NCBI GenBank assembly: GCA_021151485.1
Contig: JAGKXB010000001.1
Coordinates: forward strand, 106,952-170,951
Length of the DNA: 64,000 nucleotides
Direction of reading: 5' to 3'
From: Oxalobacteraceae bacterium
GTDB taxonomy: Bacteria > Pseudomonadota > Gammaproteobacteria > Burkholderiales > Burkholderiaceae_D
Each line of letters begins with the position of its first letter. The stretch's first letter is position 1. This document shows, one piece after another, positions 9,045 to 17,874 of the stretch. The position numbers and the translations under genes are program-made. The notes under the pieces are model-generated. The model was not told the origin of the DNA. It saw only the letters and a program-made list of their open reading frames with translations, and did not search any database.

Positions 9045-9774
9045 GTCGTCTCCCGGTAATCAGAAAAAATAATAATCCTGCCGCAGCTAAGGCATACCAT
9101 TGGAAAGCATAAGCACGGTGCTTATCCACCCCAGCAAAAGGCAAGGGCCAATCACGCACCAAACCATCTGGCAACTCGTTCTTTTGTTCAATTAAAATCG
9201 TCTGCATTTCAAACCCACTCGCATGCGCAATGGCTGCAATATCTACATTCTGCATAATGGCCTTTGGATATATTTTTTCTGCTGCGCCTAAAGCTAAAGA
9301 GCGTGGCAAAGAGCGTTTGGCAATTCCATCAATCGCAATTATTCCATGAGGCACAGGAATAAACGGAAGCTTGGTCCTATCATATTGATCACGTCGCACC
9401 CAACCACGCGCTACTAGCACATGCTTATTCGAATCTTTAATTTTCAAAGGCATCAAAACATAAAAACCAGCTATTCCCTTATAAGGCCGGTTATCCAGAT
9501 AAATTGGCCAATTTTGATCAAATTCACCCCATACCTGTACATGGCGATATTCCATCTCTTTGGCATCAACCGACACAGCGCTCACTAAAACGGGCTTAGT
9601 CGATGCACGAGCTAATAAAGTCGCCTCAATCAACTGCTTATCTGCAGCACGTCGCATTTGCCATTGCCCCAACGAAATACCAATAGCAACAACCAACACA
9701 GTAGCGCACAAAGGGATCAAACGATCACGTAAAGAAGTCCTTAGAAATGCTTTAATAAATATCATGCGTGCCAT
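9031..9774 (-). CDS. SURF1 family oxidase assembly protein
   Basis: A 247-residue protein with a hydrophobic helix near each end and a periplasmic middle, the SURF1/Shy1 layout. Family motifs include LGQWQMRRAADKQ after the first helix, EYRHVQVWGEFD, YLDNRPYKGIAGFYVLMPL and VARGWVRRD. SURF1 supports insertion of haem A into subunit I of cytochrome oxidase. A second in-frame ATG at 9765 is an alternative start. It is the first gene of the assembly operon, with the divergent twin-transmembrane gene 65 bases away. Confidence 0.92.
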   Translation of the reverse strand: MARMIFIKAFLRTSLRDRLIPLCATVLVVAIGISLGQWQMRRAADKQLIEATLLARASTKPVLVSAVSVDAKEMEYRHVQVWGEFDQNWPIYLDNRPYKGIAGFYVLMPLKIKDSNKHVLVARGWVRRDQYDRTKLPFIPVPHGIIAIDGIAKRSLPRSLALGAAEKIYPKAIMQNVDIAAIAHASGFEMQTILIEQKNELPDGLVRDWPLPFAGVDKHRAYAFQWYALAAAGLLFFLITGRRRARQ

Positions 9775-9839
9775 TAATTTGATAAGTACTACAATGTGAC
9801 GTTGCGTATTTAAATGAATAAATTATTTGATTTTTAACT

Positions 9840-10040
9840 ATGAAAATTATTATTGCTATTGCTTTTATTTTGATTATCACCAGCCTCACTTTTGCTTTAG
9901 CATTCTTGATGAAAGACAAAGGAAAAAGCAATCGCACTGTTCAAGCACTGGCACTTCGTGTGGGATTGTCTATCACGCTTTTTATATTGTTATTGCTTGC
10001 TTACAAACTAGGCTGGATACAACCCAAAGGAATATATTAG
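9840..10040 (+). CDS. Twin transmembrane protein (DUF2909 type)
   Basis: A 66-residue protein with two hydrophobic helices joined by a charged loop (MKDKGKSNRT), then a short tail ending IQPKGIY. It matches the small twin-transmembrane proteins found on the opposite strand between SURF1 and ctaE in many Burkholderiales. Its constant place inside the oxidase cluster suggests a link to oxidase assembly or stability; no function is known to me. Confidence 0.8.
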   Translation: MKIIIAIAFILIITSLTFALAFLMKDKGKSNRTVQALALRVGLSITLFILLLLAYKLGWIQPKGIY

Positions 10041-10073
10041 ATAAACAAATAATTACTTCTTGATCAATATAAG

Positions 10074-10098
10074 CAAAAAGCCGCACCAAAGTGCGGCT
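10074..10098 (-). terminator. Intrinsic terminator of the cox operon
   Basis: On the minus strand AGCCGCAC, a TTTG loop and GTGCGGCT form an 8-bp perfect GC-rich hairpin that ends in a T run (plus-strand A run 10074-10078). It lies about 30 bases after the ctaE stop, and also between convergent ctaE and the twin-transmembrane gene. Confidence 0.85.
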
Positions 10099-10128
10099 GC
10101 ATAATCAAGCGAAATACGGCATTGTTAC

Positions 10129-10998
10129 TTATAACCAATACACAACAACATACAAACCTAACCATACGACGTCAACAAAGTGCCAGTACCACGCCGCACC
10201 TTCAAATGCGAAATGCTGCTCTGGCGTAAAGTGACCTTTCATCAAGCGATATAGCACAACTGCCAACATAATCGCACCCATGGTGACATGGAAGCCATGG
10301 AAACCCGTCAACATAAAGAAAGTAGAACCATAAATACCGGAAGTCATTTTCAAATTCAATTCGCTATACGCGTGCATATATTCGAAAATCTGGAAGCCCA
10401 TAAAAACGATACCGAGCAATATCGTTGCTGCTAACCAATATGCCGTTTTGGCACGATGACCAGCACGTAAAGCATGATGAGAGATTGTCAAAGTCACGCC
10501 TGAAATCAATAACAAAATCGTGTTAATCGTCGGAATAGGAAACGGACCCATTACCTTAAATTGTTCAACAGTCCCTGCTGGACCTGCATTACCCCATTGA
10601 GCACTAAAATCAGGCCATAACAATTTATTATCAAGATCCCCCAACCACGGCATCACGATACTACGCGCATAAAATAAAGCGCCAAAGAAGCCAGCAAAAA
10701 ACATTACTTCAGAAAAAATAAACCACCCCATACTCCAACGAAATGAAGTATCGATACGCTTACTATACAAACCACCTTCAGATTCAGCAATTGCATCACC
10801 AAACCAACCGTACAACACAGCAATAAAAGACAAAATACCAGCAATATTGAGAAATTTACCCCATGCAACGTCATTCACCCAAGCCGAAGCACCGATCATC
10901 GTCAACAATAATGTAACACTCGCCAAGAGAGGCCATTTGGATGGCCCAGGCACAAAGTAATAAGGCGCTTTAGAGTGGTGAGAATTTGTATTACTCAT
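10129..10998 (-). CDS. ctaE: Cytochrome c oxidase subunit III
   Basis: A 289-residue membrane protein with seven helices. Signatures of subunit III include FIFSEVMFFAGFFGALFYAR, FHGFHVTMGAIML and AWYWHFVDVVWLGLYVVVYW at the C-terminus. It stabilises the catalytic core of the aa3 oxidase and shapes the proton uptake path in the inner membrane. It is the last gene of the minus-strand ctaC-ctaD-small protein-ctaG-DUF2970-ctaE run and is followed by a terminator. Confidence 0.96.
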   Translation of the reverse strand: MSNTNSHHSKAPYYFVPGPSKWPLLASVTLLLTMIGASAWVNDVAWGKFLNIAGILSFIAVLYGWFGDAIAESEGGLYSKRIDTSFRWSMGWFIFSEVMFFAGFFGALFYARSIVMPWLGDLDNKLLWPDFSAQWGNAGPAGTVEQFKVMGPFPIPTINTILLLISGVTLTISHHALRAGHRAKTAYWLAATILLGIVFMGFQIFEYMHAYSELNLKMTSGIYGSTFFMLTGFHGFHVTMGAIMLAVVLYRLMKGHFTPEQHFAFEGAAWYWHFVDVVWLGLYVVVYWL

Positions 10999-11080
10999 CT
11001 TTGTTCCTATCTTTCTATCTATTTTTTATCTATCTCTGCAACTTCTCGGCAAGAAAATTAATACTTAACACATTAAATTT

Positions 11081-11293
11081 TCAACTTACAACCATTTTGA
11101 CGACTGCTAGCAAAACCATAATAAAAATAAAGGCACCAATCAAACCAGCAATAATCACATGAATCGGATTGAGCTGAAGGGCATCTTGCTCATAATCACT
11201 TTTCTTTCTTACACCAAAAAACGACCAGAACACCGCTTTCAACGTTGCTGTAAAAGCCATTTTTCGTTGTATAGGTTTTTCTGAGTTTTCCAT
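11081..11293 (-). CDS. DUF2970 membrane protein of the oxidase operon
   Basis: A 70-residue protein with one C-terminal helix. The segment FWSFFGVRKKSDYEQDALQL followed by NPIHVIIAGLIGA is the recognisable DUF2970 pattern. It sits between ctaG and ctaE as in other betaproteobacteria. The function is not known; the context implies a helper or small subunit of the oxidase. Confidence 0.85.
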   Translation of the reverse strand: MENSEKPIQRKMAFTATLKAVFWSFFGVRKKSDYEQDALQLNPIHVIIAGLIGAFIFIMVLLAVVKMVVS

Positions 11294-11307
11294 TTTTACC
11301 CCGTTTT

Positions 11308-11913
11308 TCAGTTTTTAACTGATTCTTTAACTACTTCTTTATTTAATCCAGAAACTTCAAAAAACGTGTATGACAAAGTGATCGTTTTTACATCTTTCGG
11401 CAACATTGGATCAATATAAAACATCACCGGCATTTGCTTGGCTTCATTCGGCGCCAATGTTTGCTGCTTAAAGCAAAAACATTCTAATTTCTTGAAATAC
11501 GACGCTGCCTGCTGTGGTGCATAACTTGGAATCGCTTGCGCCGCGATGCTACGCGCCTGCTGATTCACAACTTCATAAACAATCTGCGTCATTTCACCAG
11601 GATGAACCTGCAAGCTAGAATGCGTTGGTCGGAAACGCAAAGGACCGTGCGCATTGGCATCAAACTCGATTGTAATAGTGCGAGTTTTATCAATTTGTGT
11701 ATTAACAACGCCATTTGTCGTGCCAACAGTAACGTCTTTAGGAGTAAGAATATTAATCCCAGTAATTTCACAAATTTTCTTATACATTGGGATCAATGCA
11801 TAACCAAACCCAAACATCAATACCGCAATTAATATTAATTTAGCTGACATATGCAAGTTCAACTTGCGCGTCTGAACAAGCTCAACCTGGCGATCCTGCT
11901 GCTGCGGCATCAT
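11308..11913 (-). CDS. ctaG: Cytochrome oxidase copper chaperone Cox11
   Basis: A 201-residue protein with one N-terminal helix and a periplasmic immunoglobulin-like domain. ECFCFKQQTL carries the CFCF copper-binding pair of Cox11/CtaG, followed by MPVMFYIDP. It delivers copper to the CuB site in subunit I. The start at 11913 lies 7 bases after the stop of a 37-residue small protein, inside the cox operon. Confidence 0.95.
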   Translation of the reverse strand: MMPQQQDRQVELVQTRKLNLHMSAKLILIAVLMFGFGYALIPMYKKICEITGINILTPKDVTVGTTNGVVNTQIDKTRTITIEFDANAHGPLRFRPTHSSLQVHPGEMTQIVYEVVNQQARSIAAQAIPSYAPQQAASYFKKLECFCFKQQTLAPNEAKQMPVMFYIDPMLPKDVKTITLSYTFFEVSGLNKEVVKESVKN

Positions 11914-11919
11914 CTTCTG

Positions 11920-12033
11920 TTAGCTAAACCAAATATGTTTAACAAATACACCAACAAAAAACATGAAAGCCAACGAAAGCAAGATCAAAGCCGTCTTCAG
12001 ATTATTCGGCTTGTTTGAATTATCTTGCTTCAT
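11920..12033 (-). CDS. Cytochrome oxidase small assembly protein, 37 residues
   Basis: Reading from ATG at 12033 gives MKQDNSNKPNNLKTALILLS and then a single hydrophobic helix ending FVKHIWFS before TAA at 11920-11922. This hydrophilic head plus one helix, placed exactly between ctaD and ctaG, matches the tiny cytochrome oxidase small assembly proteins annotated in Burkholderiales. It overlaps nothing and fills the gap between its neighbours. Confidence 0.78.
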   Translation of the reverse strand: MKQDNSNKPNNLKTALILLSLAFMFFVGVFVKHIWFS

Positions 12034-12064
12034 CGTACTCACTTACTCTTTCGAATGAAATTGC

Positions 12065-13660
12065 TTATTTTACCGTTGGTGGTACTTCAAAAGTATGAAA
12101 AGGGGCAGGACTAGGAACTGTCCACTCCAACCCTTCAGCACCATCCCAAGGTTTGTCAGCTGCCGGCTTACCACCTTTAATTGATGGCAACACCACTGCA
12201 AACAAGAAATACACTTGCGACAAACCAAAACCCAAAGCACCGATAGTAGCAATCACGTTGAAATCTGTGAACTGCGCCGGATAGTCAGCGTAACGACGTG
12301 GCATACCAGCCAATCCCAAAAAGTGCATAGGGAAGAAAGTAATGTTAAACCAGACCAACGAGCTCCAAAAATGAATCTTGCCACGAGTTTCGTTGTACAT
12401 GAAACCGGTCCATTTTGGGCCCCAGTAATAAAAACCAGCAAACAAGGCAAACAATGAACCCGCCACCAATACATAGTGGAAATGTGCCACCACGTAATAG
12501 GTATCTTGTAACTGGATATCGATTGGGGTTACCGCCAAGATCAAGCCAGTAAATCCACCCATGGTAAACACAAAAATAAAGCCAATTGCAAACAACATTG
12601 GTGTTTCAAATGTCATCGAACCACGCCACATGGTCGCAATCCAGTTAAAAATCTTCACGCCAGTAGGAACCGCAATCAACATGGTCGCGTACATAAAGAA
12701 CAACTGACCAGTCACCGGCATCCCTGTCACAAACATGTGATGTGCCCAAACGATGAAGGACAAAATAGCGATCGATGCTGTTGCATAGACCATGGAAGCA
12801 TAGCCAAACAAAGTTTTACGAGCAAAAGCAGGAATGATCTGGGAGACGATACCAAAGGCCGGCAAAATCATAATATAGACTTCAGGATGGCCAAAGAACC
12901 AAAAAATATGCTGATACATAACTGGATCACCGCCACCAGCAGCATTGAAGAATGACGTACCGAAATGACGATCAGTCAATGTCATGGTGATCGCACCAGC
13001 CAATACTGGCATTACTGCAATCAATAAATAAGCAGTAATCAACCAAGTCCAGCAAAACATTGGCATCTTCATCAAGGTCATGCCAGGTGCACGCATGTTC
13101 AAGATTGTCGTGATAATGTTAATTGACCCCATGATGGATGATGCACCCATGATATGCATGGCAAAAATCGCCAAATCCATACCAGGCCCCATTTGTGTAG
13201 ACAGAGGAGCATACAATGTCCAGCCAGCAGCAGGAGCGCCACCTGGAACCAAGAAGGAAATAGCCAATAAAATAGCAGCAGGAGGTAATAACCAGAATGA
13301 AAAATTATTCATCCGAGCAAACGCCATATCAGAGGCACCAATCTGCAAAGGAATCATCCAGTTAGCAAAACCAACAAAAGCAGGCATGATGGCACCAAAC
13401 ACCATAATCAGACCGTGCATAGTAGTCAACTGATTAAAAAACTCTGGCTGAAACAATTGCAACCCAGGTTGAAACAACTCAGCACGAATCAGCAATGCCA
13501 ACAAGCCACCAGACAACAACATAATAAAAGAGAACCACAAGTATAGAGTACCAATATCTTTGTGATTGGTGGCATACAACCAGCGACGCCAGCCATGCGG
13601 CTGCGCATGATCATGATGATCATCCTGACCTGATGCGTGATTAACTACGGTATTACTCAT
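12065..13660 (-). CDS. ctaD: Cytochrome c oxidase subunit I
   Basis: A 531-residue haem-copper oxidase subunit with twelve helices. The CuB site [14 protein letters not shown] with the cross-linked His-Tyr pair, the haem-ligand region [15 protein letters not shown], and the proton channel motif [11 protein letters not shown] are all present. It forms the haem a and haem a3-CuB catalytic centre that reduces oxygen at the inner membrane. A His-rich N-terminus ([16 protein letters not shown]) is typical of the betaproteobacterial enzyme. Its start overlaps the ctaC stop by 4 bases. Confidence 0.98.
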   Translation of the reverse strand: MSNTVVNHASGQDDHHDHAQPHGWRRWLYATNHKDIGTLYLWFSFIMLLSGGLLALLIRAELFQPGLQLFQPEFFNQLTTMHGLIMVFGAIMPAFVGFANWMIPLQIGASDMAFARMNNFSFWLLPPAAILLAISFLVPGGAPAAGWTLYAPLSTQMGPGMDLAIFAMHIMGASSIMGSINIITTILNMRAPGMTLMKMPMFCWTWLITAYLLIAVMPVLAGAITMTLTDRHFGTSFFNAAGGGDPVMYQHIFWFFGHPEVYIMILPAFGIVSQIIPAFARKTLFGYASMVYATASIAILSFIVWAHHMFVTGMPVTGQLFFMYATMLIAVPTGVKIFNWIATMWRGSMTFETPMLFAIGFIFVFTMGGFTGLILAVTPIDIQLQDTYYVVAHFHYVLVAGSLFALFAGFYYWGPKWTGFMYNETRGKIHFWSSLVWFNITFFPMHFLGLAGMPRRYADYPAQFTDFNVIATIGALGFGLSQVYFLFAVVLPSIKGGKPAADKPWDGAEGLEWTVPSPAPFHTFEVPPTVK

Positions 13661-14826
13661 CTGGAACTCCTGACTTCAGCTGGTTGAACGATGTTCTCTT
13701 GTGCTTTATTGGACCAAGTATTACGCGTATAAGTGATCACAGCAGCAATTTCGGTATCCGACAAAACACTCTTCCAAGCAGGCATAGCATTCTTGCCGTT
13801 TAATAAAATATTAATTTGCTCAGCCTTCGCCCCAACCACGATTGCCGAACCATCCAAAGCTGGGAACGCCCCAGGCAACCCCTTACCATTCGCCTGATGA
13901 CAAGCAACGCAATTGGCGGCATACACTTTTTCACCACGCTGCTTCAACTCATCAATAGTCCATGTTTTATTTGGATCATCTGCTTTGGCAGCCATTTCCT
14001 TTTGTTTACCATCTACCCATTTTTTATAGTCTTCCGCACTCACCACGTTTACAACGATAGGCATAAAAGCATGTTCCTTGCCGCACAACTCAACGCATTG
14101 ACCACGATAAGTACCAATCTTTTCGGCTTTAAACCACGTGTCGCGCACAAAGCCAGGAATTGCATCTTGCTTGACACCAAAAGCAGGAATTGTCCACGAG
14201 TGAATGACATCATTTGCGGTTAACACAAGACGAATTTTTTTATTGACAGGAACAACCACTGGCTGATCGACTTCAATCAAATAATTATCGCTACGGGCTT
14301 GCGTTGGAGCAACACCAGGCGCACCTACTTGCGTACGTGGAGTAGCCAAATTTGATAAGAAAGAAATTCCCTGGCCTTCACCCTTCAAGTAGTCATAGCC
14401 CCATTTCCACTGCATACCAGTTACTTTAATCGTAACATCGGCATTGGATGTATCTTTCATTGCGACCACTGTTTTTGTAGCCGGCAATGCCATTCCAATA
14501 ACAATCAGAAAGGGAACAACAGTCCAGGCAATTTCAACCGCTGTACTTTCATGAAAAGTCGCAGATTTATGACCTAAGGATTTTCTATGCTTAAAAATCG
14601 AATAAAACATCACGCCAAACACTGCAACGAAAATCACCAAACAGATGATCAACATCAAATTATGTAAGGAATAAATTTGCTCTGCGATCTGCGTAACAGG
14701 TGGCTGAAAATTCAGCTGACGCACAGCTGGCCCGCCTGGACTATCGATCACCGCCCAAGATGGCAAACTAGCTGCCAAAAGGGTAACAGCGAGCATCAAC
14801 GATTGAATGCGCTTCGCATATTTCAT
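13657..14826 (-). CDS. ctaC: Cytochrome c oxidase subunit II with fused cytochrome c domain
   Basis: The protein has a signal peptide, two membrane helices, the CuA domain with [12 protein letters not shown] (Cys, Cys, His and Met ligands) and a C-terminal cytochrome c domain with CVACH near residue 310. The fused haem marks a caa3-like form of subunit II. It accepts electrons from cytochrome c in the periplasm. I start it at the ATG at 14826 ([10 protein letters not shown]), because that is followed directly by a signal sequence; the frame extends further to 14934 without similarity. It is the first gene after the promoter at 14924-14953. Confidence 0.96.
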   Translation of the reverse strand: MKYAKRIQSLMLAVTLLAASLPSWAVIDSPGGPAVRQLNFQPPVTQIAEQIYSLHNLMLIICLVIFVAVFGVMFYSIFKHRKSLGHKSATFHESTAVEIAWTVVPFLIVIGMALPATKTVVAMKDTSNADVTIKVTGMQWKWGYDYLKGEGQGISFLSNLATPRTQVGAPGVAPTQARSDNYLIEVDQPVVVPVNKKIRLVLTANDVIHSWTIPAFGVKQDAIPGFVRDTWFKAEKIGTYRGQCVELCGKEHAFMPIVVNVVSAEDYKKWVDGKQKEMAAKADDPNKTWTIDELKQRGEKVYAANCVACHQANGKGLPGAFPALDGSAIVVGAKAEQINILLNGKNAMPAWKSVLSDTEIAAVITYTRNTWSNKAQENIVQPAEVRSSR

Positions 14827-14923
14827 AATTTCCCCAAAAACCCAATAAAAATTCTGTATAAATCGTATAAATTCAAAGCAATCGAAAACCTGCTTAAAAG
14901 TAAGCAATTTTTTTGCGGCCCCG

Positions 14924-14953
14924 ATTATACGCAAAAAAGATGCCCTTCATCAA
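14924..14953 (-). promoter_or_regulatory. Sigma70-type promoter of the cox operon
   Basis: On the minus strand TTGATG (14953-14948) is followed after 18 bases by a perfect TATAAT (14929-14924). It lies about 100 bases before the ctaC start and points into the operon. Nothing else is seen in the 228-base gap between ctaC and the bioC-like gene. Confidence 0.7.
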
Positions 14954-15054
14954 GCAGAATACAGATAAAAATGTCAAAATTGCAACCACACACCAATTAA
15001 CAAAAGATGTAAATGCACCGCAAACACGACAGCACCAAGGCAATAAACTAAAAA

Positions 15055-16056
15055 TTAAACATTACTACGATTTTTAGGCCAGTCCAGGCGAATAATTGCT
15101 TCACCATCCACCGTTCTAGTTGGGGCTGGCAAAAAAGCATGGCCATAAATAATTTCAAATGTTAAAGAAATAGTGCCATCAAGACCGCGCTGCCGATTCA
15201 ATGCATTCACAACCTTGTTCCAACTTTCTTTTCCTAATAAACCACGCCGTCTGGTATGCAACGGATTGCCACCAAACGCACGCACATCTGCCATCATTTT
15301 TTCTACCGTTGGATAGGTAACGGTAATTTTTTCCATATCCATCACCGGTGTTGAAAAACCAACATTGACCAACATGTCGCCGAAGTCATGCATATCGACA
15401 AACGGTAACGCATGCGGCGTTTGATCCACCACCTTAAAAGCATCGCGCAACTCTTGAAACGTATCTGGACCAAAGCAAGAAAACATGAGCAATCCATTGG
15501 TACGCAAAACCCGTCGCCACTCTGCAAACACCTTATCGGGCTGCGGATGCCAATGCAACGCGAGATTGGACCAAATCACATCGAAAGTATTGACATCCAA
15601 AGGCAAAGCTGCGAAATCACCACTCAGTACATTAAATGGAGGATATTGAACTTTTCCTGGCAAATATGACGTCACAAAACGTCGAATCGAAGACAAAATT
15701 GAAGGGCGCTGGGTAGCCAATAACATAGACAACGATACGTCTACTCCCACCATCTGAGCAGCCGGGAAATGTTGTTGCAGCAATGAAAAATCAGCCCCTT
15801 CACCACATCCAGCATCCAACAAACGTTGCGGCGCAATGTTAACCAGTGTTAAACGCTCAAACATCCTGCTCGCAATTTCACGTCGCAGAAAATTCGATGC
15901 AGCAACACGTTCAGGGGAAGCAAACAATTGTTTGACCCGTCTCAAATCTATCGGCGCACTGAATTGATGAGACTGATTAGATTCGTTATCTTGAGTAGAT
16001 TGGATATTGCTCAATTGCGTATTGAAAAAATTAGATAAAAATGGAGAAAAAGGCAC
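15055..16056 (-). CDS. bioC: BioC-like SAM-dependent methyltransferase (malonyl-ACP O-methyltransferase)
   Basis: A class I methyltransferase with the SAM motif LLDAGCGEGADF near residue 80, followed by GVDVSLSMLL and the post-motif region FDVIWSNLALHWHPQPDKVF, which is typical of BioC. APIDLRRVKQLFASP before it is the usual start region of betaproteobacterial BioC. In biotin synthesis BioC methylates malonyl-ACP to prime pimelate formation. No ATG lies upstream of that region; the GTG at 16056 gives a longer than usual N-terminus rich in Ser, Asn and Gln, and a TTG start near codon 15 is possible. It is 29 kb from the other bio genes. Divergent from comF. Confidence 0.75.
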   Translation of the reverse strand: MPFSPFLSNFFNTQLSNIQSTQDNESNQSHQFSAPIDLRRVKQLFASPERVAASNFLRREIASRMFERLTLVNIAPQRLLDAGCGEGADFSLLQQHFPAAQMVGVDVSLSMLLATQRPSILSSIRRFVTSYLPGKVQYPPFNVLSGDFAALPLDVNTFDVIWSNLALHWHPQPDKVFAEWRRVLRTNGLLMFSCFGPDTFQELRDAFKVVDQTPHALPFVDMHDFGDMLVNVGFSTPVMDMEKITVTYPTVEKMMADVRAFGGNPLHTRRRGLLGKESWNKVVNALNRQRGLDGTISLTFEIIYGHAFLPAPTRTVDGEAIIRLDWPKNRSNV

Positions 16057-16100
16057 AAAAAATACAATTGCCGGCCGCTCAGTCTACACCCTTGAAAATA

Positions 16101-16874
16101 ATGATGCACATCGCTACTCGTTTATTCCATCAATCACGCCACCTGTTGACTCAATTTGCACGCGTTCTGCCATCCTCATGCGCTTTATGCGGACGCATCC
16201 ATCAAACAACGATTTGTGATGCCTGCCACGCGCAATTTTTTAGCTTGCGCAAATCACGTTGTACGCAATGTGCCATTCCATTAATCAGGTCATTGAATGA
16301 AAATATTCATTTTGTATCACGCTGCGGAAACTGCTTGCGACAATCACTCGCTTTCGACAACAGCATCGTGGCTACGGACTACGCACCGCCTATCGATCAA
16401 CTTGTACTGGCGCTCAAATTTGGTAGACGATTGGCACTGGCACCACTTTTCGCCGATATGTTGCGCGATGCGATGCTATCAGATCGGCAACAAACGCCGC
16501 AAACGCTGCCGACTTTGTTAATCGCTGTTCCGTTAGGACCACAACGTTTGACAGAACGAGGGTTTAATCAAGCGCTAGAAATCGCCAAACCACTTGCCTG
16601 CACCCTTGGCATACCACTTGTCGCTGATCTGGCCAGACGCTCGCACGATACGCAAGCACAAGCCACTCTCCATCCTGATGCGCGTTACAAAAATATGCAA
16701 AATGCATTTACACTCTCGCACCACGCCATTCATCTAGTCAAAGAGCAACACATTGGTATTGTCGATGATGTGATGACAACTGGAGCCACACTGAATGCGC
16801 TGGCTACCGTTTTAAAACGTTTTGGCGCCAAACGCGTGACCAACATCGTGTTTGCACGCACATCATTGCAATGA
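16101..16874 (+). CDS. ComF family phosphoribosyltransferase-like protein
   Basis: The N-terminal part carries several CxxC pairs (CALC, CDAC, CTQC, CGNC), the zinc-ribbon of ComF proteins. The C-terminal half holds the PRPP-loop-like segment IGIVDDVMTTGATLNAL of type I phosphoribosyltransferases. ComF is needed for DNA uptake in transformable bacteria; pilus genes and dprA in the same window fit natural competence. The ATG pair at 16101/16104 was preferred over 16041, since the latter would overlap the start of the divergent bioC-like gene. Confidence 0.82.
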   Translation: MMHIATRLFHQSRHLLTQFARVLPSSCALCGRIHQTTICDACHAQFFSLRKSRCTQCAIPLIRSLNENIHFVSRCGNCLRQSLAFDNSIVATDYAPPIDQLVLALKFGRRLALAPLFADMLRDAMLSDRQQTPQTLPTLLIAVPLGPQRLTERGFNQALEIAKPLACTLGIPLVADLARRSHDTQAQATLHPDARYKNMQNAFTLSHHAIHLVKEQHIGIVDDVMTTGATLNALATVLKRFGAKRVTNIVFARTSLQ

Positions 16875-16909
16875 ATACAAAAATATAGAATTTTTTAAAG
16901 GAAATTACT

Positions 16910-17380
16910 TTGTTTCACGTCGTCCTGGTTGAACCCGAAATCCCACCGAATACCGGCAACGTCATTCGCTTATGTGCTAATACGGGAGCGCAATTACATT
17001 TGATTGAACCACTAGGTTTTCCATTAGACGATGCCAAAATGCGGCGTGCCGGTCTGGATTATCACGAATACACCAACATGAAAGTTCACTCCGACTGGGA
17101 GGCTTATCTTGCCAGTGAAAAACCCAATACGAACCGTATGTTTGCCTTAACCACGCATGGATCAAGCGCTATCACCAACCACCAGTTTCAGTCTGGTGAC
17201 GTGTTTGTATTTGGCTCGGAAACGAAGGGATTGCATCCGGATTTGCGCAACACATTTCCTCAATCGCAACGCATCCGCTTACCGATGCGGCCGGATAATC
17301 GCAGTTTGAATTTATCAAACTCGGTGGCAATCGTCATCTATGAAGCTTGGCGGCAAAATGACTTTGCCGGAGGAGTGTAG
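16910..17380 (+). CDS. trmL: tRNA (cytidine(34)-2'-O)-methyltransferase
   Basis: A 156-residue SPOUT methyltransferase. FHVVLVEPEIPPNTGNVIRL at the start, FVFGSETKGL in the middle and IRLPMRPDNRSLNLSNSVAI at the end are the three SPOUT motifs of TrmL (YibK), which form the knotted SAM site. It methylates the wobble base of certain leucine tRNAs. The start codon is TTG at 16910, preceded by AAAGGAAA. It is convergent with rfaE2, with only 5 bases between the stops. Confidence 0.92.
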   Translation: MFHVVLVEPEIPPNTGNVIRLCANTGAQLHLIEPLGFPLDDAKMRRAGLDYHEYTNMKVHSDWEAYLASEKPNTNRMFALTTHGSSAITNHQFQSGDVFVFGSETKGLHPDLRNTFPQSQRIRLPMRPDNRSLNLSNSVAIVIYEAWRQNDFAGGV

Positions 17381-17385
17381 ACTAA

Positions 17386-17874
17386 TTACGCTTGCTTGAC
17401 CTTGGCAAGCAATTTAGTAGTTGATCTATCGTGCTGGAAATCTATAGCAATTGCTTGCCCGCCATACGCCAAAACCGCCTGCCCTTCGGGAATCGCCGCC
17501 ATATCGTAATCGCCGCCTTTGACATAAATATCGGGCTGTAGTTCATTCACCACAGCCAAGGCAGTATCTTCTTCAAACGGCACCACCAAACTGACAGAAG
17601 CCAGTGCCGCCAATACCGCCGCACGATCAACACAACTGTTGTAGGGCCTATCTGCACCCTTGCCTAAGCGCCTGACTGATGCATCGGTGTTAACCGCGAC
17701 AACCAGTGAGCCAGACGGACCCACTAGTTCACGCGCCTGTGCCAAATAGGTGACATGACCGCGATGCAAAATATCAAACACCCCATTAGTCAAAACAACA
17801 GGTTTAGGCAAATTCAACGCACGCTCTTTGAGATCCGCGCGTTGAATTATTTTGTTTTCAAAATCAAGCATCAT
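17386..17874 (-). CDS. rfaE2: D-glycero-beta-D-manno-heptose 1-phosphate adenylyltransferase
   Basis: A nucleotidyltransferase of about 162 residues with VLTNGVFDILHRGHVTYL, which contains the HxGH motif (HRGH), and later GADRPYNSCVDRA. It makes ADP-heptose in the LPS inner core pathway, acting in the cytoplasm. It corresponds to the C-terminal half of HldE as a separate gene, as usual in betaproteobacteria. Start codons at 17874 and 17871 are both possible; both overlap the topB stop, so the two genes are coupled. Confidence 0.9.
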   Translation of the reverse strand: MMLDFENKIIQRADLKERALNLPKPVVLTNGVFDILHRGHVTYLAQARELVGPSGSLVVAVNTDASVRRLGKGADRPYNSCVDRAAVLAALASVSLVVPFEEDTALAVVNELQPDIYVKGGDYDMAAIPEGQAVLAYGGQAIAIDFQHDRSTTKLLAKVKQA

